Assembly (NCBI GenBank): GCA_014268975.2 | Contig: CP077096.1 | Coordinates: forward strand, 2,889,501 to 2,953,500 | DNA from: Pseudomonas wayambapalatensis | GTDB taxonomy: Bacteria > Pseudomonadota > Gammaproteobacteria > Pseudomonadales > Pseudomonadaceae | Direction of reading: 5' to 3' | DNA length: 64,000 bases | In this document: piece after piece, positions 54,315 through 63,427 of the stretch | Position numbering within the stretch: position 1 is the stretch's first letter | How the letters are laid out: the number at the start of each line of letters is the position of its first letter | The notes under the pieces: generated by a model | Databases searched by the model: none | Seen by the model: the letters and a program-made list of their open reading frames with translations, nothing else | What the model was told of the DNA's origin: nothing | Position numbers and translations under genes: made by a program

Positions 54315-55661
54315 ATGAACACTTTGCGAATCGGCGCCGGCGCCGGCTATTCCGGCGATCGCCTGGAGCCTGCGGTGGAACTGGCCCGAGATGGGCAACT
54401 GGATTACCTGGTGTTCGAATGCCTGGCCGAACGCACCATCGCTCTGGCCCAGCAAGCCAGGCTGGCCGACCCACAGGCCGGCTTCGATCCGTTGCTGACC
54501 GAGCGCATGCGGGCGGTGCTGCCCTATGTACGCGGCGGCGCGCGCCGTCTGCGTATCATCACCAACATGGGCGCAGCCAACCCGCGTGGCGCGGCGCGAC
54601 AAGTGTCGGCCATCGCGGCTGAACTCGGGCTGCGGGGGCTGAAGGTCGCGGCAGTGGACGGTGACGATGTGCTCGACGTGCTGCGCCAGCACCCGGACTG
54701 GGCGCTGGACAACGGCCTGACGGTGGCCGGGCTGGGTGGGCGACTGGTGTCGGCCAACGCCTATCTGGGGGTCGAAGGGATCGTCCAGGCACTGGCCCTG
54801 GACGCCGATGTGGTGATTACCGGCCGTGTCGCCGACCCGTCGCTGTTCCTTGCACCGCAAGTGCATCACTTTGGCTGGCCTGACGACGATTGGAGTCGCC
54901 GTGGCCGAGGGACACTGACCGGGCATCTGCTTGAATGTGCGGGGCAGGTCAGTGGTGGCTACTTTGCCGATCCCGGCCTGAAGGATGTTGCCGACCTGGC
55001 GCGGCTTGGCTTCCCCTTCGCCGATATCGACATCGAAGGCCTGGCCACGCTCGGCAAGGTCGACGGCAGTGGGGGACGCATCGATGTCGCGACCTGCACC
55101 GAACAACTGCTCTACGAGGTACACGATCCGCGTCGCTACCTGACGCCGGATGTCACGGCCGACTTCTCGGGCGTGCATCTGCAAGCCTGCGGCAAGGATC
55201 AGGTACGCGTCAGTGGTGGCGAAGGCATGGCCCGCCCGCAACAACTCAAGGTTACCGTGGGCTATCGGGATGGCTGGATTGGCGAAGGACAGATTTCCTA
55301 CGGCGGCCCGAATGCCGTGGCGCGGGCACGTCTGGCCGGACGGATCGTCGAAGAGCGCCTGGCGTTGACCGGCGTCGCCGTCGAAGAGCTGCGCTGCGAG
55401 CTGATGGGGGTCGATTCGCTGCACGCCAGCCATTTCGGCATGGGCGGCGAACCCTGGGAGGTACGCCTGCGGGTTGCGGCACGTTGCCTGAACCGCGAGG
55501 CGGCGCAAGCGGTCGCCAACGAGGTCGAGACGCTCTACACCAATGGCCCGGCTGGCGGTGGCGGGGCCACTCGCCAGGTCCGCGAGGTGTTGGCCGTCGC
55601 CAGCCTTTACCTACCGCGTGAGCTCGCGCAACCCCAAGTCCACCTGGAGCAATGCCCATGA
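54315..55661 (+). CDS. DUF1446/AtuA family protein
   Basis: A 448-residue protein of the DUF1446 family, which includes AtuA of acyclic terpene degradation. Characteristic segments are RIGAGAGYSGDRLEPAVELA, LDYLVFECLAERTIALAQ, ITNMGAANPRGAARQ, ADVVITGRVADPSLFLAP and ECAGQVSGGYFADPG. The reaction is unknown; context with a CitMHS carrier suggests a hydroxy-tricarboxylate or methyl-branched acid substrate rather than terpenes. The ATG is two bases after the transporter stop and its end overlaps the next gene (ATGA). Confidence 0.88.
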   Translation: MNTLRIGAGAGYSGDRLEPAVELARDGQLDYLVFECLAERTIALAQQARLADPQAGFDPLLTERMRAVLPYVRGGARRLRIITNMGAANPRGAARQVSAIAAELGLRGLKVAAVDGDDVLDVLRQHPDWALDNGLTVAGLGGRLVSANAYLGVEGIVQALALDADVVITGRVADPSLFLAPQVHHFGWPDDDWSRRGRGTLTGHLLECAGQVSGGYFADPGLKDVADLARLGFPFADIDIEGLATLGKVDGSGGRIDVATCTEQLLYEVHDPRRYLTPDVTADFSGVHLQACGKDQVRVSGGEGMARPQQLKVTVGYRDGWIGEGQISYGGPNAVARARLAGRIVEERLALTGVAVEELRCELMGVDSLHASHFGMGGEPWEVRLRVAARCLNREAAQAVANEVETLYTNGPAGGGGATRQVREVLAVASLYLPRELAQPQVHLEQCP

Positions 55662-55972
55662 CCCGCCAACTGCACGAACTTGCCCACACCCGCACGGGGG
55701 ACAAGGGCGACACCTCGAACATCTCGCTGATCGCGTATCGGGAGGAGGACTACCCGCTGCTTGAGCGCGAGCTGACAGCGGAACGAGTAGCGGCGTGGTT
55801 TGCCCATCTTCGCGATGAAAGCGCAGGGCCTGTCCGTCGCTATGACCTGCCGCAGCTCAAGGCGCTGAACTTCGTGCTGCCGGGGTTGTTGCGCGGTGGC
55901 GTGACCCGCTCGTTGGCGCTGGATGCCCATGGCAAGTGCCTGGGGGCCGCGTTGTTGGCGATGGACATCTAG
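55658..55972 (+). CDS. AtuA-like small subunit (ferredoxin-fold domain protein)
   Basis: A 104-residue protein with the AtuA C-terminal-type pattern LHELAHTRTGDKGDTSNISLIAY and ALNFVLPGLLRGGVTRSLALDAHGKCLGAALLAM. In many bacteria this domain is fused to the end of the DUF1446 protein; here it is a separate gene overlapping it by four bases (ATGA). The two products therefore probably form one enzyme. GGAG lies eight bases before this ATG. Confidence 0.85.
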   Translation: MTRQLHELAHTRTGDKGDTSNISLIAYREEDYPLLERELTAERVAAWFAHLRDESAGPVRRYDLPQLKALNFVLPGLLRGGVTRSLALDAHGKCLGAALLAMDI

Positions 55973-56076
55973 GCGCTGCGGCATTCGCTGCCACAGAGGG
56001 ACTGGTCTCGGTGCTCAATGGGGGGCGGGTGGTTCGCAAAAAAAGCCTACACCCGCCCAAAAGCCGGTAGCTGATA

Positions 56077-56457
56077 TCAGCCCTTGGCCGCCATCGCCGT
56101 CACTTCGACTTTCATCCCTTCGAACGCCAGCGAGGCCACGCCCACCGCCGCACGCACCGGCCAAGGCTTGGCGAAGAAGCGTTGGTACACCTCGTTGAAT
56201 GCCGCACGATCAGCCATGTCGGTCAGGTAAATGGTCAGGTGCAGCACGCGGTCCATCGAGCTGCCGGCACGCTCCAGCGCATCCTTGAGCGCCTGCAGGG
56301 TGCACTCGCTCTGGGTGACGATATCGCCCAGCTCAAGTTCGCCATCGGCGCGAATCGGGACCTGTGTGGTGACCAGGATACCGTTGTACTCGGCGACATC
56401 GGAGGAGATGGACGCGGCGTCCGCATCGGGGGTGAAAGTGATACCTGTCTGGGCCAT
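56077..56457 (-). CDS. RidA family (YjgF/YER057c/UK114) protein
   Basis: A 126-residue RidA-like protein with YNGILVTTQVP, QSECTLQALKDALERAGSSMDRVLHLTIYLTDM and PVRAAVGVASLAFEGMKVEV. The key arginine (PVRAAVGV) of imine deaminases is retained. RidA proteins hydrolyse reactive enamine/imine intermediates; paralogues outside RidA itself have varied or unknown substrates. It appears to be a single gene, convergent with the AtuA-like operon. Confidence 0.87.
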   Translation of the reverse strand: MAQTGITFTPDADAASISSDVAEYNGILVTTQVPIRADGELELGDIVTQSECTLQALKDALERAGSSMDRVLHLTIYLTDMADRAAFNEVYQRFFAKPWPVRAAVGVASLAFEGMKVEVTAMAAKG

Positions 56458-56585
56458 GAACGACTCTGCCTTGCTTCGGAAGGAAAAGCGCAAGCCTACG
56501 CGAGCCGCGGCCCCCGTCGCAAATGCATTGAAATGGCGCGCCCCGGCCTTCAGAATCGCGCCGATTCTCATGCAAGGGGTTGGCG

Positions 56586-57278
56586 TTGAACGAACAGACA
56601 TTGTCGCAGCGGCTGGAACGCGTGGCGGCTCACATCCCGCCGGGGGCGCGCCTGGCCGATATCGGTTCCGACCACGGCTTCCTGCCGGTGGTCCTGGTAT
56701 TGCGCGGCGCCATCGAGGCCGCAGTGGCCGGCGAGGCAGCGGCAGGGCCTTGCGAGTCAGCCCGGCGCAACGTACACCGCAATGGGCTGGACGCGCGCAT
56801 CAGCGTGCGCCTGGCCAACGGTCTGGCTGCCATCGAAAGCGACGATCGCATCGACACCATCAGCCTTTCGGGCATGGGCGGGGAAACCATCGTCGAGATC
56901 CTCGAGGCAGGCAAGGCGCGATTGCAGGATGGGCAACGCCTGGTGCTGCAACCCAACGGCGGCGAACAACCGCTGCGCCAGTGGTTGATGGACAACGGCT
57001 ATCGGATTGTCAGCGAAGAAGTGTTGCGGGAAAACCGCTTCGACTACGAGATCATCGTCGCCGAACAGGCCGGCTCGGTGCGCTACAGCCCGCAGGAGCT
57101 GTTGTTCGGCCCCTTGCTGATGCGCGAGAAAAGCTCGGCGTTCATCAACAAGTGGCAGCGCATGCGACGCCAGCGCCAGCAGGCATTGGCCAACTTCGAA
57201 CGGGCCAGGGAAGTCCCCCAGGACAAGGCCCGGGCCTTTGCGATGCACATCGACTGGATTGACCAGTTGCTGGCCTGA
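56586..57278 (+). CDS. trmK: tRNA (adenine(22)-N(1))-methyltransferase
   Basis: A 230-residue class I SAM methyltransferase of the TrmK/COG2384 family. Motif I (ADIGSDHGFLPVVLV), the GEAAAGPCESARRNV segment, SLSGMGGETI and the LQPNGGEQPLRQWL motif are characteristic. The C-terminal coiled coil (KWQRMRRQRQQALANFERA) is the usual tRNA-contacting end. The start is TTG at 56586, six bases after AAGGGG; an in-frame TTG at 56580 has no spacing to that site. Confidence 0.88.
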   Translation: MNEQTLSQRLERVAAHIPPGARLADIGSDHGFLPVVLVLRGAIEAAVAGEAAAGPCESARRNVHRNGLDARISVRLANGLAAIESDDRIDTISLSGMGGETIVEILEAGKARLQDGQRLVLQPNGGEQPLRQWLMDNGYRIVSEEVLRENRFDYEIIVAEQAGSVRYSPQELLFGPLLMREKSSAFINKWQRMRRQRQQALANFERAREVPQDKARAFAMHIDWIDQLLA

Positions 57279-57281
57279 GGC

Positions 57282-57545
57282 TCATTGCTGCGAGCAGTCG
57301 CCCATTTCACTGTAAGCGACCTTGTGTGTCTGGCCCTGGTGGTCGACATAGACCATGTGCGCAGTGCCGACCTGGCAGTCGGCAGCGTTACTGGCCGGGG
57401 TGATCGACACCACCTTGGCGATATCCAGCGGCATACCGTATTCGTAAACCTGGCCCTCGGCAGACGGCGAGCGAGGCTGCTCGGCGAAGGCAGCCATGGG
57501 GAGCAGGGCGCTACACAGCGCAAGTACGGCGATCGAGCGTTTCAT
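57282..57545 (-). CDS. DUF2790 periplasmic protein
   Basis: An 87-residue protein with a signal peptide (cleavage near AFA-EQ) and the DUF2790 pattern YEYGMPLDIAKVVSITPASNAADCQVGTAHMVYVDHQGQTHKVAYSEMGD. These small Pseudomonas proteins are exported and often stress- or copper-related, but biochemical function is unknown. Two cysteines in the mature part could form a disulfide. It ends three bases from trmK on the opposite strand. Confidence 0.88.
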   Translation of the reverse strand: MKRSIAVLALCSALLPMAAFAEQPRSPSAEGQVYEYGMPLDIAKVVSITPASNAADCQVGTAHMVYVDHQGQTHKVAYSEMGDCSQQ

Positions 57546-57661
57546 GATGAACTCCAGATGAGGTTTCCCTCATGATCCATTCATTGGTGTTTCACAATAA
57601 ATGGGCTAGACCGTGATAGATTCATGCCTTCAAGGTATGAATCACGCTGGAGCGTCACGTC

Positions 57662-58594
57662 ATGGACATGCTGCACGCAATGCGCACTTTCGCCCGGGTA
57701 GTGGAATGCGGCAGCTTCGCCGCAGCCGCCAATGCGCTGGACATTTCGGCGGCGCAGGTGTCGCGGATCGTCGCCGAACTGGAAAACCAGTTGCAGACTC
57801 GCCTGCTGCATCGCACCACCCGGCGGCTGCGCATGAGCGAGGCGGGGGAGCGGTTTCTCGAGCGCTCACGCCAGATCATGCTGCTGACCGAAGAGGCTTT
57901 TGACGAAGCACGCGGCGCCCACCTCACACCCCGTGGACGGCTGCGCGTGCATTGCAGCCATGGCCTGGGCCTGCTGATGATGCCGTTGGTGGCACGCTAC
58001 AACGCCTCATGCCGTGAAGTGGTGATGGAGCTTACCCTGTCCCAGCGCAACCCCGACCTGCTCGCCGAAGGGCATGACGTGGTCATTGCCATCGGCCAGG
58101 GCCTGCCAGACTCGCAACTGATCGCCATCCCGCTGGGCAGCATCTACAGCGTGCTGTGTGCATCCCCCGACTACCTGGCCCGCCACGGCGTACCCAAGCG
58201 CCCTGAAGACCTGCACGAGCATGTCTGCCTGCGCACGGTCGATCCCCTGTTCGAGGAGGACTGGCCCTTCGGTGACGCGCCCGACAGCTGCGTGATCTCG
58301 CCCCAGGACACCTTTCTCACCAATGTGGCCGATGCGATGGTCAAGGCGACCGAGCTTGGCATGGGGATTGGCCTGTTGCCGTATTACTCGGCCAGCCAGG
58401 CGCTGGAGGACGGCCGCCTTTGCCGGCTGCTGGCCCCGTATAGGTTGCGGCAAAGGGAGATCTACGCGATCTACCCGTCGCGGCACTATCTCGATGCCAA
58501 GGTGCGTACCTGGCTGGACTTTCTCAAGGAGCAGTTGCCGGTGCTGTTCCAGGCGCACGAACGGCTGGTGGATGACCCACGCTGCTGGCGCTAG
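57662..58594 (+). CDS. LysR-family transcriptional regulator
   Basis: A 310-residue LysR regulator of the CrgA-like subgroup. Its helix-turn-helix is MRTFARVVECGSFAAAANALDISAAQVSRIVAELENQLQTRLLHRTTRRLRMSEAG-like, followed by a standard effector domain. It is a single gene; the divergent neighbour is the DUF2790 gene 116 bp away. The target is unknown. Confidence 0.9.
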   Translation: MDMLHAMRTFARVVECGSFAAAANALDISAAQVSRIVAELENQLQTRLLHRTTRRLRMSEAGERFLERSRQIMLLTEEAFDEARGAHLTPRGRLRVHCSHGLGLLMMPLVARYNASCREVVMELTLSQRNPDLLAEGHDVVIAIGQGLPDSQLIAIPLGSIYSVLCASPDYLARHGVPKRPEDLHEHVCLRTVDPLFEEDWPFGDAPDSCVISPQDTFLTNVADAMVKATELGMGIGLLPYYSASQALEDGRLCRLLAPYRLRQREIYAIYPSRHYLDAKVRTWLDFLKEQLPVLFQAHERLVDDPRCWR

Positions 58595-58597
58595 ACC

Positions 58598-58897
58598 TTA
58601 CTGGCTATCCTGATCCTCGGCAGTGCCACCGGACGCCCCGGCGCCACTGCCGGTAGCTTCGCCAGTGCTGCTCGAGCCACCAGTGCTGCCGTCGGCTGCG
58701 TCGGCGTTGCTGCCGGTGTCACTGCTGTCGTTACCCTTGCTGCCGCCAGGGCTGTTGACGCTGCTGCCGTCTCCGGCGGTCTCGCCCTGCGTGGCGGGTG
58801 CCTTGTGATCGGTATGGTTGGTTTCGGACGCGGCGAAGCTGGCACTGGAAGCCAGCCCCAGGGCGAGGAAGAAAAACAGCGGGCGCATGGGAACCAT
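58598..58897 (-). CDS. Small secreted Ser/Gly/Asn-rich protein
   Basis: A 99-residue protein with a signal peptide (PLFFFLALGLASSASFA-AS) and a mature part of about 75 residues that is almost only Ser, Gly, Thr, Ala, Asn and Asp (KGNDSSDTGSNADAADGS). It should be disordered and acidic. The start ATG 58897 has AGGAG seven bases upstream. Its end lies three bases from the LysR stop. No function can be suggested. Confidence 0.7.
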   Translation of the reverse strand: MVPMRPLFFFLALGLASSASFAASETNHTDHKAPATQGETAGDGSSVNSPGGSKGNDSSDTGSNADAADGSTGGSSSTGEATGSGAGASGGTAEDQDSQ

Positions 58898-59027
58898 GGT
58901 GAATCTCCTACGAGGATGATCGTCCTTCGTTCGGCTGCGCGCAGGGAAGCTGAGTGCCCGGTGTGCGACGGGCGGTCGTGGGGATGCGGCGCAGCCCCAC
59001 GCGGGCACTTCGATCAGGCAAGCCCGA

Positions 59028-60332
59028 TCAGGCAGGTTCGGAGCGTGTGAGCGGAGCGCTTTCACCCGTGACGGCATCGACGATCGGCGGATGATCCTGC
59101 GCGGCATGGATCAGTTCTTCGGTCATGCGCAGCTCGGCGCCGGTCGGCGAGAAGGTCGCGGTGGGCGCGAAGGGGGCCGGATGTTGTGGGGCGGGGCGCT
59201 TGCCACGTCGCCAGACGAAGAAGCTGACCATGGCCAGGTTGATCACGGCGAAGGCCCAGAAAAGTCCGGCCTCGCCATAGGAGGTCATCACCGGCGAGAT
59301 CGCCAGCGGGCTCATCGCCGAGCCCAGCGAGTTGATCAGCAGCAGGCCCTGGATCATCGGCACCAGCGCATCCATCGGCGCGCGGTCGGCGGCGTGGCTG
59401 ACCGCCACCGGATACACCGCGAACACACCACCACCCAGCAGGAACAATGCGGCTGGCAGCCAGGCCGAGGTCGGGGGCAACAGCAGGATGACCAGCGACA
59501 GCACGACGCACAGCGTGCCCAGGGCGATCAACACATCCTGGCGATCCTTGCGGTCGGACCAGCGCCCGACCGGGTACTGCAGCAGCATCGCGCCCAGGAT
59601 CACCCAGGCCATCATGCGCCCGACTTCACCGACATCCAGGCCAATACGCTGCAGGTACAACGGCAGCAGGGCATACACCGCAGCAATCGCCACACCCGAA
59701 CCGAAACAGCCCACCAGGCCGCTTGGCGTCACGCCCAGCAATTGCCGTGGCTTGAGCGGCTCGACCTGCTCCAGCAGCGGCGACACCCGCGGCAGGATCA
59801 CGATCGGCAGTACCGACAGTGCCGCCAGCATGCCCGCAACGGTGAACGGTGCACTGGTCCCCAGGCTCACCAGCTCGCCGAGCATTGCCTGACCCAGCAC
59901 GCCCGCGCCGTACAGCGCGATCATGTACAGGGCCAGCAGGCGGCCACGAATCTTCGCGTCGCCGGCCAGCAGCAGCCAGCTTTCGATCACCAGGAATACG
60001 CCGACCGTGGCCCAGCCGTTGAGCAGGCGCAGGGCGAACCAGCCCCAGGTGTCGACGAACAGGCCTTGCAACAGAATGGTCGCGGCAATCAGCGAGGCGA
60101 AACTGCTGTAGGCACGGATGTGGCCGATGCGCAGGATCAACCGGTCGTTGAAGATGGCACCGAGGGTGAGGCCGATGAAGAAGCCTGATGAGACGATACC
60201 GATCATCGTTGCCGATTCGCCGGCTTCGCCAAGGCGCAGGGTGGTCAGGGAATACAGCAGGCCATTGCCCAGGGCAATGATGAAAAGCCCGAGCAGGGGT
60301 GCCAGCGCCATCGCCAGCAAACGCGGAGACAT
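59028..60332 (-). CDS. MFS transporter, YcaD-like
   Basis: A 434-residue, twelve-helix major facilitator protein. The N-terminus MSPRLLAMALAPLLGLFIIALGNGLLYSLTTLRL, the loop LGAIFNDRLILRIGHIRAYS, and GAMLLQYPVGRWSDRKDRQ resemble the YcaD subgroup. The soluble C-terminal tail of about 50 residues (PHPAPFAPTATFSPTGAELRM-like) is longer than in E. coli YcaD. Substrate is unknown. The ATG at 60332 gives a normal start; a longer frame upstream has no membrane segment. Confidence 0.87.
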   Translation of the reverse strand: MSPRLLAMALAPLLGLFIIALGNGLLYSLTTLRLGEAGESATMIGIVSSGFFIGLTLGAIFNDRLILRIGHIRAYSSFASLIAATILLQGLFVDTWGWFALRLLNGWATVGVFLVIESWLLLAGDAKIRGRLLALYMIALYGAGVLGQAMLGELVSLGTSAPFTVAGMLAALSVLPIVILPRVSPLLEQVEPLKPRQLLGVTPSGLVGCFGSGVAIAAVYALLPLYLQRIGLDVGEVGRMMAWVILGAMLLQYPVGRWSDRKDRQDVLIALGTLCVVLSLVILLLPPTSAWLPAALFLLGGGVFAVYPVAVSHAADRAPMDALVPMIQGLLLINSLGSAMSPLAISPVMTSYGEAGLFWAFAVINLAMVSFFVWRRGKRPAPQHPAPFAPTATFSPTGAELRMTEELIHAAQDHPPIVDAVTGESAPLTRSEPA

Positions 60333-60654
60333 ACGTACCTCAAGTGATCGATCAGCGAATGAGCCTCTTCGACCACGCGCGTCTGACCAGACCTCGAAGG
60401 ACCGGGGCTGCACGTAAGTGCCAGGGCGGGGATGCAACCAGGGCAAGACTCAACCGCAGACTCGGAGCGCGAGATCGGGCGGGGTCGGTTGAGCCTGTTG
60501 CACATGCGCGATGTGGCTGAGGCACGGACGTTGTCATTGCTGCCGGTAGCCACCGTACGAGGCGACTGGGCGAAAAGGGCGCGGCATTCTACGCCCGCGC
60601 CCCATCACTTGCCAAAGCCCTGGTGGTGCGACAGGAGGCCGCACCCTCTGCTGA
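60333..60654. other. Gene-free stretch upstream of the YcaD-like gene
   Basis: No gene is supported in these 322 bases. A GC-rich hairpin (GGGCGCGG/CCGCGCCC near 60577-60604) lacks a T-run. The promoter of the leftward MFS gene should lie in 60340-60500, but no clear box was found. Confidence 0.35.
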
Positions 60655-60882
60655 TCAGGACGAAGGTTTGGCTGCTGCGTCCTGGCCGCTGTTGCTGTTG
60701 ACCTGGGCGTCTTGCTGGGCGGCCTTGGCGGCTTCGCGCTTGGCCACCATGGCTTTGCTCTGCTGCTGTTGCAGGGCCCAGCGGGCATGGTGTTCCTGCA
60801 GGCGATCGGCGCCGCCTTCGGCGAAGGCGGAGGTTACGGCGGTGGCGGCCAGCAGGGCCAGGGCATAGCGCAGGGATTTCAT
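60655..60882 (-). CDS. Small secreted Gln/Ala-rich protein
   Basis: A 75-residue protein with a signal peptide (MKSLRYALALLAATAVTSAFA, cleavage before EGG) and a charged, helical mature part (ADRLQEHHARWALQQQQSKAMVAKREAAKAAQQ). GGAGAG lies seven bases before the ATG. Similar small exported proteins occur in many Pseudomonas; I cannot assign a function. It is preceded by a roughly 190-bp gap before the MFS gene. Confidence 0.68.
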   Translation of the reverse strand: MKSLRYALALLAATAVTSAFAEGGADRLQEHHARWALQQQQSKAMVAKREAAKAAQQDAQVNSNSGQDAAAKPSS

Positions 60883-61069
60883 GGTTTGACTCTCCATCGT
60901 AGTTTGATTCTTTCCGGGCCTTGCAAGAGAGGCCGATGGAAAGAGGATGGAGGGCCAGGATTTTCTCAGGATTAACAACAATCAGATGTTTGACCGTTGG
61001 TCGCCTTGCTTTTGCTGCTTCTTCGGTTGCCGGGCACGCGATGGCCGCGGGCCTGGCAATCGAATGCCC

Positions 61070-62401
61070 TCAGTTTTTCGGCAAGTCCCGCGTACGCAGT
61101 TTTTCCGGCAGGGCAAACAGCAACAGCACAGCAGTCACCAGGCTCGTGGCTGCGATCAGGTAAAGCGCTGGCGTGGTGCTGCCCGACAGATCGCGGATAC
61201 GCCCGACCAGTACCGGGCTGACGATCCCACCCAATTGCCCCAGTGTGTTGATCAGCGCGATGCCACCGGCAGCCCCGGCGCCTGCGCCGGCCAGCAACTT
61301 CGGCGGCAGCGCCCAGAAGCTCGGGATGGCCGCCACTACACCCGCGCCCAGCAGACCAAGGGAGACGATCAACAAGGGCGTGTGGTCATCGAACAGCCCA
61401 GCGCACAGGAACCCTACGGCGCCAAGACTGATCAACCCGGCGGTAAACCAACGCCGCTCGCCGGTCGCATCCGACCACCGGCCGCACACCACCATGGTGA
61501 TTGCCCCGCAGATATAGGGCACTGCCGTCAGCAGGCCAATCATCGATGGGTTTTCCGTGCCTGCACTGCGGATCAGCTGAGGTGCCCAGAAATTCAGGCC
61601 GTAGGAGGCGATCTGAATCAGGAAGTAGATCAATCCGAGCATCAGAAAACCAGGAATGCGGATCGCCTGCAGCAACGAACCCTGCCCATGGGCGGCCTGC
61701 GCCGGCTCGATGCGTGAGCGCAGCAACTGTTTTTCCCCGTCGCTGAGCCAGCCGGCGTCTTCTATGCGGTCTTTGAGCTGGGTCAGCACCAGCAACCCAA
61801 GCAGCACACAGGGCAGGCCGCCAAGCAGGAACAGCCAGTGCCAGCCGCGCATCTGCATGACGCCGTCAAGATGACCGAGCACCAGGCCCGAGAACGGCGC
61901 GCCGAACAGCCCGGCGAAGGCCGATGCCAGGAACAGCAGCGAAGTGATGCGGCCACGGAAATGCTGCGGGAACCACAGCGTCAGGTAGTACAGCACGCCG
62001 GGGGCGAAACCGGCTTCCATGGCGCCGATGATGAAGCGCAGGGCGTAGAACTGCCATTCGCTGGTGACGAACACCATGGCAGCGGTGGCCAGGCCCCACG
62101 AAATCATGATCCGCGCGATCCAGCGACGGGCGCCGACCTTGTACAGCATCAGGTTGCTCGGCACCTCGAACAGCACGTAGCCGACCACGAACAGGCTCGC
62201 CCCCAGGCCGTAGGCGGTGTCGCTGAAACCAAGGTCGGTCTGCAGCTGGAACTTGGCGAAACTGATGTTGATGCGGTCGAAGAAGGCGAACAGGTAACAC
62301 ACCATGATCAACGGCATGAGGCGCCAGGCAACCTTGCGGACCAGGGCTTTTTCGCTGTCGGCGCCATCGGCGGCACCCAGCGGCAGGGCGGAAAGACTCA
62401 T
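61070..62401 (-). CDS. MFS transporter of the anion:cation symporter (phthalate permease) family
   Basis: A 443-residue, twelve-helix transporter. The family motif FAFFDRINISFAKFQLQTDLGFSDTAYGLGASLFVVGYVLFEVPSNL-like and the later GRWSDATGERRW loop are clear. Members import organic anions such as phthalate, tartrate or glucarate. It lies 87 bp after the HMG-CoA lyase gene on the same strand, so the likely cargo is the acid activated and cleaved by the upstream gene products. Confidence 0.9.
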   Translation of the reverse strand: MSLSALPLGAADGADSEKALVRKVAWRLMPLIMVCYLFAFFDRINISFAKFQLQTDLGFSDTAYGLGASLFVVGYVLFEVPSNLMLYKVGARRWIARIMISWGLATAAMVFVTSEWQFYALRFIIGAMEAGFAPGVLYYLTLWFPQHFRGRITSLLFLASAFAGLFGAPFSGLVLGHLDGVMQMRGWHWLFLLGGLPCVLLGLLVLTQLKDRIEDAGWLSDGEKQLLRSRIEPAQAAHGQGSLLQAIRIPGFLMLGLIYFLIQIASYGLNFWAPQLIRSAGTENPSMIGLLTAVPYICGAITMVVCGRWSDATGERRWFTAGLISLGAVGFLCAGLFDDHTPLLIVSLGLLGAGVVAAIPSFWALPPKLLAGAGAGAAGGIALINTLGQLGGIVSPVLVGRIRDLSGSTTPALYLIAATSLVTAVLLLFALPEKLRTRDLPKN

Positions 62402-62488
62402 TGATGTTCTCCAGTCGGGCCGCCCTGTGGGCGGCCTTGTTGTTCTTGTTGTCTGGCGGGGCCGCGGCCCCTTGGTTGTGACGAAGAG

Positions 62489-63427
62489 TCAGCCGGGCAG
62501 ACCGGCCGGCAGCGGATGCAGGTCGCAATTGCGTCCTGCCTTGACCAGTTGCCCCGGCACCTCGTGGCCGAGCAACGCAGGCAGGGTGCGCGACATCTTC
62601 AGCAGGCCGTCGAGGTCGATGCTGGTAGGGATGCCCATCTCGATGCACAGGTTGACCAAGTCCTCGCTGCAGATGTTGCCCGACGCCCCCGGCGCGAACG
62701 GGCAGCCGCCCAGCCCGCCGAGCGCGGCATCGAAGCGCCGCGCACCGGCCTCGTAGCCCGCCAGCACATTGCACAGGCCCAAGCCACGGGTGTTGTGAAA
62801 GTGCAACGTAAGCATCGACGCCGGCAGGCGCTCAAGGCTGCGCCGCACCAGACGCGCGACCTGACGCGGATTGGCCATGCCGGTGGTATCGGCCAGGGTC
62901 ACGCCTTGTACCCCCAGCTCCAGGTAGGCGTCGAGCAGGCGCAGCACCAGGTCTTCCTCGACGCGACCTTCGAACGGGCAGCCAAACGCGGTGGCGACAC
63001 TGGCGTTGAGGCTGACCGCCTGACCTTGCACGGCCTGGACGATATCGCCAAAGCCCGCCAGCGACTGTTCGCGGCGCATGCGCATGTTGGCCAGGTTATG
63101 CGACTGACTGGCCGACAGCACCAGGTTCAGCTCGTCGGCCCCAGCAGCCAGTGCCCGCTCGGCGCCTTTGAGATTGGGGATCAAGGCGACATAGACCACA
63201 CCCGGCTGACGCTGGATGCCACGGAACACCTCGTCACCATCGCGCAACGCTGGGATGGCCTTGGGCGAAACGAACGAGCCTGCTTCGATGCGGCTGAATC
63301 CGAGCTTGGACAAGCCATCGATCAGGCGGATCTTGTCTTCGGTCGGCACCCAGGTCGGTTCGATCTGAAGGCCGTCACGCGGGGCAACTTCCTGCACCAC
63401 CAGCCTGTCTGTGTGGTTATCGGTCAT
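62489..63427 (-). CDS. mvaB: Hydroxymethylglutaryl-CoA lyase
   Basis: A 312-residue HMGL-type TIM-barrel lyase that splits 3-hydroxy-3-methylglutaryl-CoA into acetyl-CoA and acetoacetate. VAPRDGLQIEPTWVPTEDKIRLIDGL at the N-terminus provides the metal-binding aspartate and arginine; the HFHNTRGLGLCN motif gives metal histidines; and the signature GGLGGCPFAPGASGN contains the catalytic cysteine. It overlaps the CoA-transferase gene by four bases. Citramalyl-type lyase activity cannot be excluded. Confidence 0.9.
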   Translation of the reverse strand: MTDNHTDRLVVQEVAPRDGLQIEPTWVPTEDKIRLIDGLSKLGFSRIEAGSFVSPKAIPALRDGDEVFRGIQRQPGVVYVALIPNLKGAERALAAGADELNLVLSASQSHNLANMRMRREQSLAGFGDIVQAVQGQAVSLNASVATAFGCPFEGRVEEDLVLRLLDAYLELGVQGVTLADTTGMANPRQVARLVRRSLERLPASMLTLHFHNTRGLGLCNVLAGYEAGARRFDAALGGLGGCPFAPGASGNICSEDLVNLCIEMGIPTSIDLDGLLKMSRTLPALLGHEVPGQLVKAGRNCDLHPLPAGLPG

